This document shows positions 8,237 to 16,231 of a stretch of DNA of 64,000 nt, piece after piece (the first letter of the stretch is position 1; the number at the start of each line of letters is the position of its first letter). The stretch is taken from positions 62,001-126,000 of the forward strand of contig JAWKZW010000001.1 of the NCBI GenBank assembly GCA_041395725.1. Direction: 5' to 3'. Under the pieces are notes generated by a model that did not search any database, had not been told where the DNA came from, and saw only the letters and a list, made by a program, of their open reading frames with translations. The position numbers and the translations under genes were made by a program. The DNA comes from Gammaproteobacteria bacterium (GTDB lineage: Bacteria; Pseudomonadota; Gammaproteobacteria; Pseudomonadales; Pseudohongiellaceae).

Positions 8237-9121
8237 TCAGCGACCCCCCAGGGCCTCAAAGCCAGACATCACATCAAACAGTTCCTCGTCTATACTGCTC
8301 TGTCGCAACCGGTGAAATGAGCGATTCAGCTCTTCCTGTAACTCATCGATATTCTTTTCTGCACGTTGCATGGCTGCCAGGCGGCTGGCGTTTTCGCTGG
8401 CCAGTGATTCCGCGCACGCTCTGAAAAGGCTTACAAAGAGATACTCACGCACCAATGCCCGCAGTGTTCGCTCCCGGTCATTCATTACCTCAGGTATATT
8501 GTGCGTTGGCCACTGTATCTGAGCCAGATCCCGTCGCCAGCTTTCGTCCAATGGCAACAGTTCTTGACTCACTGACGAATAGATCGAACCGGTCCGCGGG
8601 CGATTATGAAAAAGATAAACCTGATTGATCGTGCCCTGTTCGCGTCGCGCTTCCATTTCAATCAATACCTGGCCGACCAGCACGCTAATGGCATTGATCG
8701 AATTTGGCAGAACAAAGCCTTTCTCGGGTATCAAGGTGGTTTCCGCCAGTCGTGACTGAATACGTTCGCCTACTGCCCATACGGCTTTTTCCCCCGGCAA
8801 CTTTGCCAGCGATTCCACCACATACTCCACCATGACTTCATTGAATTGACCCACCAGCCCCTGATCAGACCCGAACACAATCACGCCAATTGCGGCCCCT
8901 TCCTGCTGATCTGGGTTGTTCATGACGCCAAGAAATTTATCCTGCTGAAAACAAGCAGCCAGACCCAGTTGCACGGTACGGTAATAATCATCCAGCGAAC
9001 GCACCGCATTCTCGTATTGGCCGATGCTCGACGCCGCCATGGCCTTCATGGTGCGCACCACGGATTCGAGTTCTTCGGCGCTGGCGATCTTGTGACGCAG
9101 GCTGGCAACACTGTCACTCAT
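8237..9121 (-). CDS. atpG: N-ATPase F1 gamma subunit
   Basis: Central-stalk rotor subunit of an alternate F1Fo (N-type) ATPase, 294 residues. The N-terminal coiled coil starts SVASLRHKIASAEELESVVRTMKAMA, the classic gamma pattern in a diverged form, and the C-terminal helix has SFHRLRQSSIDEELFDVMSGFEALGG. GSDQGLVGQFN in the middle is the conserved GxxRGLCGxxN element in altered form. It is the last gene of the atpDCQRBEFAG cluster, starting 25 nt after atpA. As in other N-ATPases, the rotor is encoded last. Confidence 0.92.
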   Translation of the reverse strand: MSDSVASLRHKIASAEELESVVRTMKAMAASSIGQYENAVRSLDDYYRTVQLGLAACFQQDKFLGVMNNPDQQEGAAIGVIVFGSDQGLVGQFNEVMVEYVVESLAKLPGEKAVWAVGERIQSRLAETTLIPEKGFVLPNSINAISVLVGQVLIEMEARREQGTINQVYLFHNRPRTGSIYSSVSQELLPLDESWRRDLAQIQWPTHNIPEVMNDRERTLRALVREYLFVSLFRACAESLASENASRLAAMQRAEKNIDELQEELNRSFHRLRQSSIDEELFDVMSGFEALGGR

Positions 9122-9146
9122 GGGCTGACACTCATAAGTTCACAAT

Positions 9147-10700
9147 TCATGCCATTTTCTTCGTTGCCGACCCGGACGAAAACTGTGTGAGCGCGTCACG
9201 CGCCAGCTGGAGAATAGCGGCCCGATCTTCTTCGCTCAATTTACTGGCACTCTCGAATCGCGCGACAATTTCGGCGGGAATCTCCGCCGCGGCGGTGCGC
9301 AACGCCTGCTCAGCGGCACTCATCTGATCCAGCGGTATTTCATCAAACAGTTTTGCGGTCAGTGCCAGCAGCACGACTATTTGACCGGCAATGGATACTG
9401 GCGCAAATTCAGGCTGCATGAGACAGGCCCGAATACGTCGGCCATGGTCAATGGTTTTCAATGTGTTATCGTCCAGCCGAGCCCCGAAGCGGGCAAAGGT
9501 TTCCAGCTCTTCGAACTGAGCATAGGCCAGCTTGAGATCTGCGGCTACAGTGCGATAAGCTGCCCGCTGTGCCTTACCCCCGACTCGTGAAACAGATTTT
9601 CCGACATCTACGGCGGGTAATACACCAAGGTCAAACAACGACGGCGAGAGATAAATCTGTCCATCGGTAATAGAAATCAGGTTGGTTGGAATGTAGGCGG
9701 AAATATCCTGCGCTTCGGTTTCAATGATCGGTAACGCGGTCAGCGATCCTCCCCCGAGCTCCTCGCGCAGGTGGGTGGCCCGCTCCAATAGCCGCGAGTG
9801 TATGTAGAAGATATCTCCCGGAAAGGCCTCTCGACCAGGCGGGCGCCGTAATAACAGGGACAGCTCGCGATAGGCACGAGCATGGTGTGTGAGATCATCA
9901 TAAACGATCAACACATCACGGCCCTGTTGCATGAAATACTCGGCAATGCTGGTTGCCGCATAGGGGGCGACGTAAGCTAGACCGGGTGGATCATTGCCCT
10001 CGGTAACCACCACAATGGTGTATTCCAATGCCCCTTGTTCCCGCAGGGTCGCAATCACTTTTGCTACACCTGAGGCGCGTTGGCCAATAGCGCAATACAC
10101 GCAAAGTACATTCTGGTCACGCTGGTTGAGTATCGCATCAAGCGCAATAGCTGTCTTGCCGGTCTGTCGATCACCGAGAATCAGTTCCCGTTGCCCGCGA
10201 CCAACGGGAATGAGTGCATCAATGACCTTGATACCGGTCTGTAAAGGGACGCTGACAGGGGCACGATCCATGATAGCAGGCGATGGGCGCTCGACGGGAA
10301 GACGCGCACTGGCAACCAGGCTGCCTTTGTCGTCAAGAGGTCGGCCGATTGGATTGATGATACGCCCTATCAGGGCCTCTCCAACCGGGACATCAATCAC
10401 GTGCCCACAACGCTCAACCTCGTCGCCAGCCTGCAAATGCCAGTAGTCGCCAAGTAACACAACACCGATTTCGTCTTCATCGACATTAAAGGCAATGCCA
10501 TGGATATCACCTGGAAACTTGAGCACCTCTTCAAAACCAACACCTGGCAGCCCGGATACTTTCGCAATGCCGGTAGCAATACTGGTAACGGTGCCCACTT
10601 CTCGCAACTTCAGTTGTGGCGAAAAAGACAATCGAGCCTGCTGCAGGCCGGAAAACGTGTCATCGATGGTTGTTTGCAGAAGTTCAGACTTTGCTTTCAT
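9147..10700 (-). CDS. atpA: N-ATPase F1 alpha subunit
   Basis: Nucleotide-binding alpha subunit, 517 residues from the ATG at 10700. The P-loop GDRQTGKT lies at about 176-183, with the SRVGGKAQ segment further on. The N-terminal beta-barrel (VGTVTSIATGIAKVSGLPGVGFEEVL) is complete. The open frame runs 50 codons further upstream, but that part lies in atpF and has no family similarity. The chosen start overlaps the atpF stop by 17 nt, implying translational coupling. The sequence belongs to the alternate (N-type) alpha group rather than the housekeeping ATP synthase, as gene order and the missing separate delta gene show. Confidence 0.93.
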   Translation of the reverse strand: MKAKSELLQTTIDDTFSGLQQARLSFSPQLKLREVGTVTSIATGIAKVSGLPGVGFEEVLKFPGDIHGIAFNVDEDEIGVVLLGDYWHLQAGDEVERCGHVIDVPVGEALIGRIINPIGRPLDDKGSLVASARLPVERPSPAIMDRAPVSVPLQTGIKVIDALIPVGRGQRELILGDRQTGKTAIALDAILNQRDQNVLCVYCAIGQRASGVAKVIATLREQGALEYTIVVVTEGNDPPGLAYVAPYAATSIAEYFMQQGRDVLIVYDDLTHHARAYRELSLLLRRPPGREAFPGDIFYIHSRLLERATHLREELGGGSLTALPIIETEAQDISAYIPTNLISITDGQIYLSPSLFDLGVLPAVDVGKSVSRVGGKAQRAAYRTVAADLKLAYAQFEELETFARFGARLDDNTLKTIDHGRRIRACLMQPEFAPVSIAGQIVVLLALTAKLFDEIPLDQMSAAEQALRTAAAEIPAEIVARFESASKLSEEDRAAILQLARDALTQFSSGSATKKMA

Positions 10701-11538
10701 GACCGTCCGGTTCTTTTTCCTCTGTGTCGATAGCCCCATTTTCCTTTGTGTCGATAGCCCCAGGATCAACATGTTTATCGACCGGTTCTTGCAACAGCTG
10801 GTCAACACTCTCTGACAGTGAGGACAGATAGTCGGCAATGCTCCACCCAATTACCTGGCCATTCGTGCTTATCTCGATACCACTAACCAATTCCGCATTG
10901 GTTGTAAACTGGATCTTTTTTTGTTCTCCAAGTACATCTTTGACTGCCGCTTCAATAAGCGCGCATTGTCCCTCTTCCAGCGCAATTGCTGTCCGAACCT
11001 GCAGCGGTTGTGTCGAGTCTTTAAACGCGGATTTCAGACCCGCCATCTTTTCATCATTCAATTCACCCAGACGATCAATAAATATCTCCACCATACGCGC
11101 CTCCAGGGTTGTTCCCGCCAGATCCGCCAGCGTCTTTCTGGCGATAGCAAACACCTCCTCTCGTGCGCGCTGGCTGAGTGCCTCCTTTAATCCAAGCTGT
11201 TCCTTTTTAAGCCCTGACTGCATCTTGCTACGCAGCTCTCCTGACTCAACTATCAGCGCCTCAAGCAGGCGCACACGCTCTGCTTTCGCTCTCTCTGCTA
11301 CCTGATTCATCCGGGTGGCCTGTTGTTTATCAAACTCTGCATTCTTCTTTCTGAATTCTTCACACTGCTTGTCCGCCTCGGCCTTTTTCGCATCGGCATC
11401 AGCAAGTTCGGCAGCAATCCGCTCTTCACGTGCGTCTATTGCATTGAGAATTGGGCGGTATAAAAACCGTTTCAGCAACCACGCGAGCACAAGAAAATTG
11501 ATGACTTGCGCGATAACGGTAAACCAGTCAATCAACAT
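10684..11538 (-). CDS. atpF: N-ATPase Fo b subunit with delta-like C-terminal domain
   Basis: A long b subunit (284 residues; ordinary b subunits have about 160). One N-terminal membrane helix (VIAQVINFLVLAWLLKRFLY) is followed by a charged coiled-coil stalk (about 35-165). Residues 178-250 resemble the C-terminal part of the delta/OSCP subunit (LQVRTAIALEEGQCALIEAAV, then VSGIEISTNGQVIGWSIADYL). This would explain why the cluster has no separate delta gene. The extreme C-terminus carries an eight-residue duplication (GAIDTKEN/GAIDTEEK) from a 24-bp tandem repeat at 10717-10762. It overlaps atpA by 17 nt and begins 3 nt after atpE. Confidence 0.9.
   Translation of the reverse strand: MLIDWFTVIAQVINFLVLAWLLKRFLYRPILNAIDAREERIAAELADADAKKAEADKQCEEFRKKNAEFDKQQATRMNQVAERAKAERVRLLEALIVESGELRSKMQSGLKKEQLGLKEALSQRAREEVFAIARKTLADLAGTTLEARMVEIFIDRLGELNDEKMAGLKSAFKDSTQPLQVRTAIALEEGQCALIEAAVKDVLGEQKKIQFTTNAELVSGIEISTNGQVIGWSIADYLSSLSESVDQLLQEPVDKHVDPGAIDTKENGAIDTEEKEPDGHESKV
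10717..10762. repeat. 24-bp tandem duplication inside atpF
   Basis: Two units 24 nt apart (10717-10738 and 10741-10762) match at 21 of 22 positions. They add eight in-frame residues to the hydrophilic tail of the b subunit, so the reading frame is kept. Confidence 0.85.
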
Positions 11539-11541
11539 GGA

Positions 11542-11823
11542 TCAGATACCTGCGACCCGAGCGAGGGCAAAATTCCAGAACGGATTGGCAAACAGCAGAA
11601 TCATCGACACCACGAAGCAGTAAATGGCGGTGGATTCAATCATCGCCAGACCGACAAAAAGAGTCCGGGTAATCGTGGCAGAGGCATCTGGCTGCTGGGC
11701 CAGCGAGGTCAGCGCCACGGCAACTGCCCTCCCCTCACCCAGTGAAGGGCCAATGACCCCAATGGCGATAGTCAAGCCAGCGGTAATAATGGAAACCACT
11801 GCGATAATTGTCATGCTATCCAT
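11542..11823 (-). CDS. atpE: N-ATPase Fo c subunit with Na+-binding ligand set
   Basis: Two-helix hairpin of the rotor ring, 93 residues. Helix 1 carries Glu30 (GPSLGEGRA) and helix 2 the motif MIESTAIY, giving Glu63, Ser64, Thr65 and Tyr68. In the Na+ ATPase of Ilyobacter the corresponding ligands are Gln32, Glu65, Ser66 and Tyr70. The ESTxxY pattern is the accepted marker of Na+ rather than H+ specificity, and the second carboxylate in helix 1 is typical of N-ATPases. The start has GGAG 5 nt upstream. This subunit is the best sequence evidence that the complex moves sodium ions. Confidence 0.93.
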   Translation of the reverse strand: MDSMTIIAVVSIITAGLTIAIGVIGPSLGEGRAVAVALTSLAQQPDASATITRTLFVGLAMIESTAIYCFVVSMILLFANPFWNFALARVAGI

Positions 11824-11878
11824 ATTATCTCCTTCAGATGTTAAACCTGCTTATTCATTGACTGGAATCCGCACTCGC

Positions 11879-12574
11879 TTAAACCTCGGTACCAGGCTCA
11901 TGCTCCGGTTTCCTCGTGCGCGTGGCCGCAGCAATATACACGGTGGCCAGGATAAAAAAGATATAGGCCTGCACTATCCCCGTCAGCAAACCGAGCACGG
12001 TCATCACTATGGGAAACAGGAAAGGCGTAATGCTGAGCAGAATGGCGATAATCATTGCGCCACTCATCATATTACCGAACAGGCGTACTGCCAGGGCCAA
12101 AGTACGCGAAAGCTCACTGATAATGTTAAATGGCAGCATGAGCAGGGTCGGCCTCGCATAGGAATAGAGGTAGCCGCTCAGACCCTGCTCCTGAATACCG
12201 AACAGGGGCACCGCGACAAACACACACAAGGCCAGTGCCGCGGTACTGGAAAGTGACCCGGTGGGTGGTTCAAAACCAGGGATCATCGTTCCCAGAGCGG
12301 CCATTGCGATGAACAGGAACAGCGAACCCAGAAAGCCAAGATACTTGTGGGGATGACTCAGGCCAACCTCTTCGATCTGGCTACTGATGGTAGTGACTAC
12401 GACTTCCAGCAGGTTCTGCCAGCGAGAGCGTTGCAGGTCGGTGGATAATTTCCGCGTGATCAGTATGGAACTGATCACCAGTACCAACATCACCATCCAG
12501 GTAAAAAAAATAGTGGCGTTAAGTCTAAAAAAACCCAATTGCCAATAAATGATCTGATCGGGGCTAAGGTGCAT
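11879..12574 (-). CDS. atpB: N-ATPase Fo a subunit
   Basis: Multi-spanning stator subunit that forms the ion half-channels with the c ring; 231 residues from the ATG at 12574. The essential Arg lies in ISELSRTLALAVRLFGNMMSG. Typical helices surround it (GSLFLFIAMAALGTMIPGF; VQAYIFFILATVYIAAA). The open frame extends 28 codons upstream into atpR, but the family N-terminus (MHLSPDQIIYWQLGF) begins at 12574, giving an 11-nt overlap with atpR that suggests coupling. Confidence 0.92.
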   Translation of the reverse strand: MHLSPDQIIYWQLGFFRLNATIFFTWMVMLVLVISSILITRKLSTDLQRSRWQNLLEVVVTTISSQIEEVGLSHPHKYLGFLGSLFLFIAMAALGTMIPGFEPPTGSLSSTAALALCVFVAVPLFGIQEQGLSGYLYSYARPTLLMLPFNIISELSRTLALAVRLFGNMMSGAMIIAILLSITPFLFPIVMTVLGLLTGIVQAYIFFILATVYIAAATRTRKPEHEPGTEV

Positions 12575-12881
12575 AACTGGTCTTCTGTTTTGCTGTATGA
12601 GACTGCTCTGTCTTATGAATGTAACGTGTAGCGAACAGCCGAACAACGATAAATCCAACCAGGCCGGCTAACAATCGCTGCCAGTCGTCACCCAGAATAA
12701 AGTAAAAACCAACAATGACCAGGCTGGTTCGAAACAGCATGCTGATAAGAAACAGAAGCGCCACATGCCGACTCGAGCCAAGCTGGCGCACTGTCCACCA
12801 GAGCCCTGCGAAAAACGCTACGCCAAGTAGCATCCCCGTCAGCAACGCCAAGCCGATTTCCACGTGATCAATCGTAGTCAT
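12564..12881 (-). CDS. atpR: N-ATPase accessory membrane protein AtpR
   Basis: A small protein with three predicted membrane helices (ALLTGMLLGVAFFAGLWW; VALLFLISMLFRTSLVIVGFYF; LLAGLVGFIVVRLFATRY). It sits in the slot taken by AtpR in N-ATPase operons, and the arginines of LFRTS and VVRLFATRY fit that family. AtpR is thought to help assemble the c ring. GAGG lies 6 nt before the ATG at 12881; an in-frame ATG at 12887 and a longer open frame exist. The chosen start overlaps the end of atpQ by 14 nt. Confidence 0.82.
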   Translation of the reverse strand: MTTIDHVEIGLALLTGMLLGVAFFAGLWWTVRQLGSSRHVALLFLISMLFRTSLVIVGFYFILGDDWQRLLAGLVGFIVVRLFATRYIHKTEQSHTAKQKTSYAP

Positions 12882-13209
12882 TGTCATCCTCGTGCCGATG
12901 AATTTCCTTATCTTCCTTATCCAGCCAGCGCCACGCATTGAAGCAGCCCAGGCACAGCCCGACCACCAGCAACATCAGCGCAAAGGAACGTCCGCCTGGA
13001 TGGCGGTTGTCCAGCCAGATCCCAATCGCTGCACCGAGCAAGGTAGGGATAACTACAGACCAGCCTATCAACCCCATCATCCCGAGACCAGACCAGACGG
13101 TTTTAGTGACATGTCGTTGCGCCTTAAGCTTGCGCGCCGCCATATCTCCAACCTGCTGGCTGAACTCGGATTGCCCAGGCTTTGGCTCCCTGTCCGGTGC
13201 GTCGCTCAT
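12868..13209 (-). CDS. atpQ: N-ATPase accessory protein AtpQ (AtpI/AtpZ-like)
   Basis: A 113-residue protein with a charged N-terminus, two membrane helices (GLGMMGLIGWSVVIPTLLGAAIGIWLD; SFALMLLVVGLCLGCFNAWRWL) and an acidic/His-rich tail. The GxxxGxWLDxxxPxxxS stretch is typical of the AtpI/AtpZ family (ATPase gene 1), which supports Mg2+ or Ca2+ uptake and assembly in related systems. It starts within a 4-nt overlap with atpC and ends overlapping atpR. Confidence 0.85.
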   Translation of the reverse strand: MSDAPDREPKPGQSEFSQQVGDMAARKLKAQRHVTKTVWSGLGMMGLIGWSVVIPTLLGAAIGIWLDNRHPGGRSFALMLLVVGLCLGCFNAWRWLDKEDKEIHRHEDDNDYD

Positions 13210-13622
13210 GACGACACTCTGCCCTTCTGAAATTCAACCAGACGACGCACAAAGCCACTTTCCATTTTTGCCAGCACCGACCGCACCTTCTGTTCCTGCT
13301 CGTCGAGTTGCATAAACTCTTCCTCCACCGCCGAGCGCAATTTGCTCAACTCCATACCACCAATCGCGTTCCGCACAGAGACAAGCACGTCAAAACCGGT
13401 CTTAACCAGTATACCCTCATCGACCGCAACATAGACTTCATCTTCACCCTGCACTTCGAAAACCAATATCCCGGGACGAAGCGCCGCGACGCAGTCAAGT
13501 CGATTTGGCAGAATGCCAAATGCGCCTTCTTGCGTCACTGCCACGATACGCACGACCTCGGGCTTATCGGCGAAGACTTTGTAGGGCAGAAGAATCTTGA
13601 GACTCATGCGCGCTGCTTGCAT
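13206..13622 (-). CDS. atpC: N-ATPase F1 epsilon subunit
   Basis: The epsilon subunit of the F1 head, 138 residues. The N-terminal beta-sandwich (MSLKILLPYKVFADKPEVVRI, EGAFGILPNRLDCVAAL, VAVDEGILVKTG) is followed by a C-terminal helical hairpin (LDEQEQKVRSVLAKMESGFVRRLVEF). I chose the ATG at 13622 because AGGTGA precedes it, although the family N-terminus would also fit the ATG at 13607. It lies 4 nt after the atpD stop and overlaps atpQ by 4 nt. Confidence 0.9.
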   Translation of the reverse strand: MQAARMSLKILLPYKVFADKPEVVRIVAVTQEGAFGILPNRLDCVAALRPGILVFEVQGEDEVYVAVDEGILVKTGFDVLVSVRNAIGGMELSKLRSAVEEEFMQLDEQEQKVRSVLAKMESGFVRRLVEFQKGRVSS

Positions 13623-13626
13623 CTAA

Positions 13627-15048
13627 TCACTCACCTGCCATTTCTGGCTTACCGTTTTCACTCGTTGTTCTCGCTTCATCAATCGCACCAATCATATAGA
13701 GTGCGCCTTCTGGATAATCGCTGAATTCATCGCGCAATATCCGTTCACAACCATCCAGTGCATCTTCCAAATTGACCAGTTTGCCTGGCGTGCTGGTGAA
13801 CTGCTCAGTAGTAAAAAATGGTTGGGTAAGAAAGCGTTCCAATCGCCGGGCCCGTCCAACGACCTTGTGGTCTTCCGGCGACAGCTGCTCCATACCCAGC
13901 ATTGCAATTATGTCCTTCAGCTCTGCGTACTGTGCCAGCGTGCGCCGGATTTCCTGCGCCAGGTCATAGTGCCGCCTGCCGATAACGCTGGGCGTAGCCA
14001 TCTTGGAGTTAGACTGCAGGGGGTCAATGGCTGGGTAAAGCCCCTCACTGGCCCGTTTGCGGGATAGCACAATAGACGCCGAAAGATGCGAAAAGGTGTG
14101 CACGGCGGCCGGGTCAGTAAAATCATCTGCCGGCACGTATACCGCCTGTATCGAAGTAATCGCGCCACTATCGGTATTGGCGATACGCTCTTCCAGTTGT
14201 GACAACTCAGTCCCCATGGTCGGCTGATAGCCAAGGCGCGCCGGCATCTGCCCCATTAAGCCGGACACTTCCATGCCCGCCTGAATAAACCGGAAAATAT
14301 TGTCAATGAGCAAGAGTACATCACGGTGCTCGTCGTCACGAAAGTATTCAGCCATGGCCAACGCGGCATGGCCGACGCGAAAGCGGGCGCCGGGCGGTTC
14401 GTTCATCTGACCGAATACCATGACCATATTGTCCAGCACACCGGCTTCTTTCATCTCCCGATAGAGCTCCTCACCTTCCCTGCAGCGTTCTCCAATACCG
14501 CAGAAAACGCTCACCCCGGCATGCTGCCCGACCATGTTATGAATCATCTCGGTGAGCAGCACGGTCTTGCCCACACCAGCGCCGCCAAACAGGCCGGCTT
14601 TACCACCCCGCTCAAGCGGCATTAAGACATCGATCACCTTGATGCCCGTCTCAAAAATATCGGATTTGGTGGAGCGCCGCGATAATTCTGGCGGCGCCCG
14701 ATGCACAGAACGCCATTGCACATCTGTCGGCGTCGGACCACGGTCAATGGTACGACCAAACACATCGAACATTCTCGACAAGCCACCTTTTCCGACCCGG
14801 GTCTGTAATGGCCCACCGGTGTCCTCAACGACCATGCCCCGGGCCAGACCCTGAGTAGGTGTCAGCGCAATCCCCCTTACGCGATGGGAATCGAGTTGTG
14901 AGAACACTTCAATTGCGATCTGATTTTCTGTCCCGGTATGTAACAGAGAATGAATCGGCGGCAACCGGTCACTGAACAACATATCCACCACGCTACCACG
15001 AATCGATATAACAGTGCCTGAATTACCAGATGTGATTTCGTTCTTCAT
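13627..15048 (-). CDS. atpD: N-ATPase F1 beta subunit
   Basis: Catalytic subunit of the F1 head. The P-loop GGAGVGKT, the Walker B region (RDVLLLIDNIFRFIQAG) and the adenine-pocket aromatic residues near the C-terminus are present. In N-ATPase operons the beta gene comes first, as here. The frame also opens at an ATG at 15093, but the conserved start of the domain (GTVISIRGSVVDMLF) fits the ATG at 15048 with a normal short N-terminus. The gene starts about 90 nt after corA with no visible terminator between, so the ATPase genes may be co-transcribed with the metabolic genes upstream. Confidence 0.92.
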   Translation of the reverse strand: MKNEITSGNSGTVISIRGSVVDMLFSDRLPPIHSLLHTGTENQIAIEVFSQLDSHRVRGIALTPTQGLARGMVVEDTGGPLQTRVGKGGLSRMFDVFGRTIDRGPTPTDVQWRSVHRAPPELSRRSTKSDIFETGIKVIDVLMPLERGGKAGLFGGAGVGKTVLLTEMIHNMVGQHAGVSVFCGIGERCREGEELYREMKEAGVLDNMVMVFGQMNEPPGARFRVGHAALAMAEYFRDDEHRDVLLLIDNIFRFIQAGMEVSGLMGQMPARLGYQPTMGTELSQLEERIANTDSGAITSIQAVYVPADDFTDPAAVHTFSHLSASIVLSRKRASEGLYPAIDPLQSNSKMATPSVIGRRHYDLAQEIRRTLAQYAELKDIIAMLGMEQLSPEDHKVVGRARRLERFLTQPFFTTEQFTSTPGKLVNLEDALDGCERILRDEFSDYPEGALYMIGAIDEARTTSENGKPEMAGE

Positions 15049-15138
15049 AGCTCTGCGGTTATTCCCGGCGACCCCGACCAAACTCACGGACATAGGTCAA
15101 ACGAGCAAAAACTTGAAGTTGATTTTTCGCTTCACCCT

Positions 15139-16206
15139 TCAAAGCCATTTCTTCCTCTTGAAATAGGTAATCAACCCTACAGGCAGGGTGATAAATACGA
15201 CCCAAAGAAATGGGTAGGCCCATTGCCATTGCAACTCGGGCATAGTGTCAAAATTCATTCCGTATATTCCTGTAAGGAAAGTCAATGGAATAAATATAGA
15301 AGCGAATACAGTCAATACCTTCATTACTTCGTTCATTTTATTGCTTACGCTGGAGACATAAATATCCAACAGGCCCGTCAGTATCTCCCGGTAAGATTCG
15401 ATCAATTCGATTACCCGAATTGTGTGATCCGACACATCTCTCAGGTAAATGCGTGTACTCTCATTGATCAACTCAGATTCACTGCGCAACATGCCGGCCA
15501 GCAATTCTCTTACCGGCGAAATATAGACTCTTATATCAACTATTTTTCTTCTAACCCTCTGGATTTTATGCAGTAGATCCTGCGTCGGCTCTGAGTCAAG
15601 CAATTGATCTTCAAGCGAAGTGACAACATCATCCAATGAATCTATGAGAATGAAATTCTGGTCGACAATATAGTCAAGAATCATATAGGTAAGGTAATCG
15701 GTTCCCTGACTTCTCAACCTCCCTTTGCTCTTCTCTATTCGCTGTTGAATCGAACTGAAGAGAGCATCCTTCTTTTCTTTGAACAGGAAAACAAAATTAC
15801 TGAGCACCAGAATACTTACTTGTTCATAACTGACCGTGAACTGCTCATCCTCAAGGATCAAACATTTGAGGACAATATAAAGATAATCATCATATTCCTC
15901 GAATTTGGGCCGCTGGTTGGTATTCAGAATATCTTCGAGCACCAGTCGATGGATGCCAAATATCGAGCCAATCTGCTCTACAATTTCGACATTTGCCAAA
16001 CCCTCGACTATCACCCAGGTTACGCTGGCACTCTCTCTATACTTTGAAAGTTCATCTATTGAGTGAATCTTATGTTCTGCAAAACTGTCTTTGCTGTAAT
16101 CAATAACAGACATACTGGTGACAGTTTCCAGGATATCACCCACGTGAACCAGCGCGCCGGGTGGTAAGCCTGACTTGCCTGACGGGGTATGCAAAGATTC
16201 GTTCAT
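15139..16206 (-). CDS. corA: CorA-type magnesium/divalent cation channel
   Basis: A CorA/MIT-family channel of 355 residues, complete. The large cytosolic N-terminal domain is followed by two C-terminal membrane helices with the YGMNF signature between them (LTGIYGMNFDTMPELQW) and the basic tail KRKKWL. The ATG has AGAGG 4 nt upstream. It sits between xfp (25 nt upstream) and atpD. CorA would supply Mg2+ for the ATPase and kinases, but that link is only suggested by position. The coding sequence is visibly richer in A and T than its neighbours, which may reflect separate acquisition. Confidence 0.93.
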   Translation of the reverse strand: MNESLHTPSGKSGLPPGALVHVGDILETVTSMSVIDYSKDSFAEHKIHSIDELSKYRESASVTWVIVEGLANVEIVEQIGSIFGIHRLVLEDILNTNQRPKFEEYDDYLYIVLKCLILEDEQFTVSYEQVSILVLSNFVFLFKEKKDALFSSIQQRIEKSKGRLRSQGTDYLTYMILDYIVDQNFILIDSLDDVVTSLEDQLLDSEPTQDLLHKIQRVRRKIVDIRVYISPVRELLAGMLRSESELINESTRIYLRDVSDHTIRVIELIESYREILTGLLDIYVSSVSNKMNEVMKVLTVFASIFIPLTFLTGIYGMNFDTMPELQWQWAYPFLWVVFITLPVGLITYFKRKKWL

Positions 16207-16231
16207 TTACCTCTACTCATGATGTGAGCCC

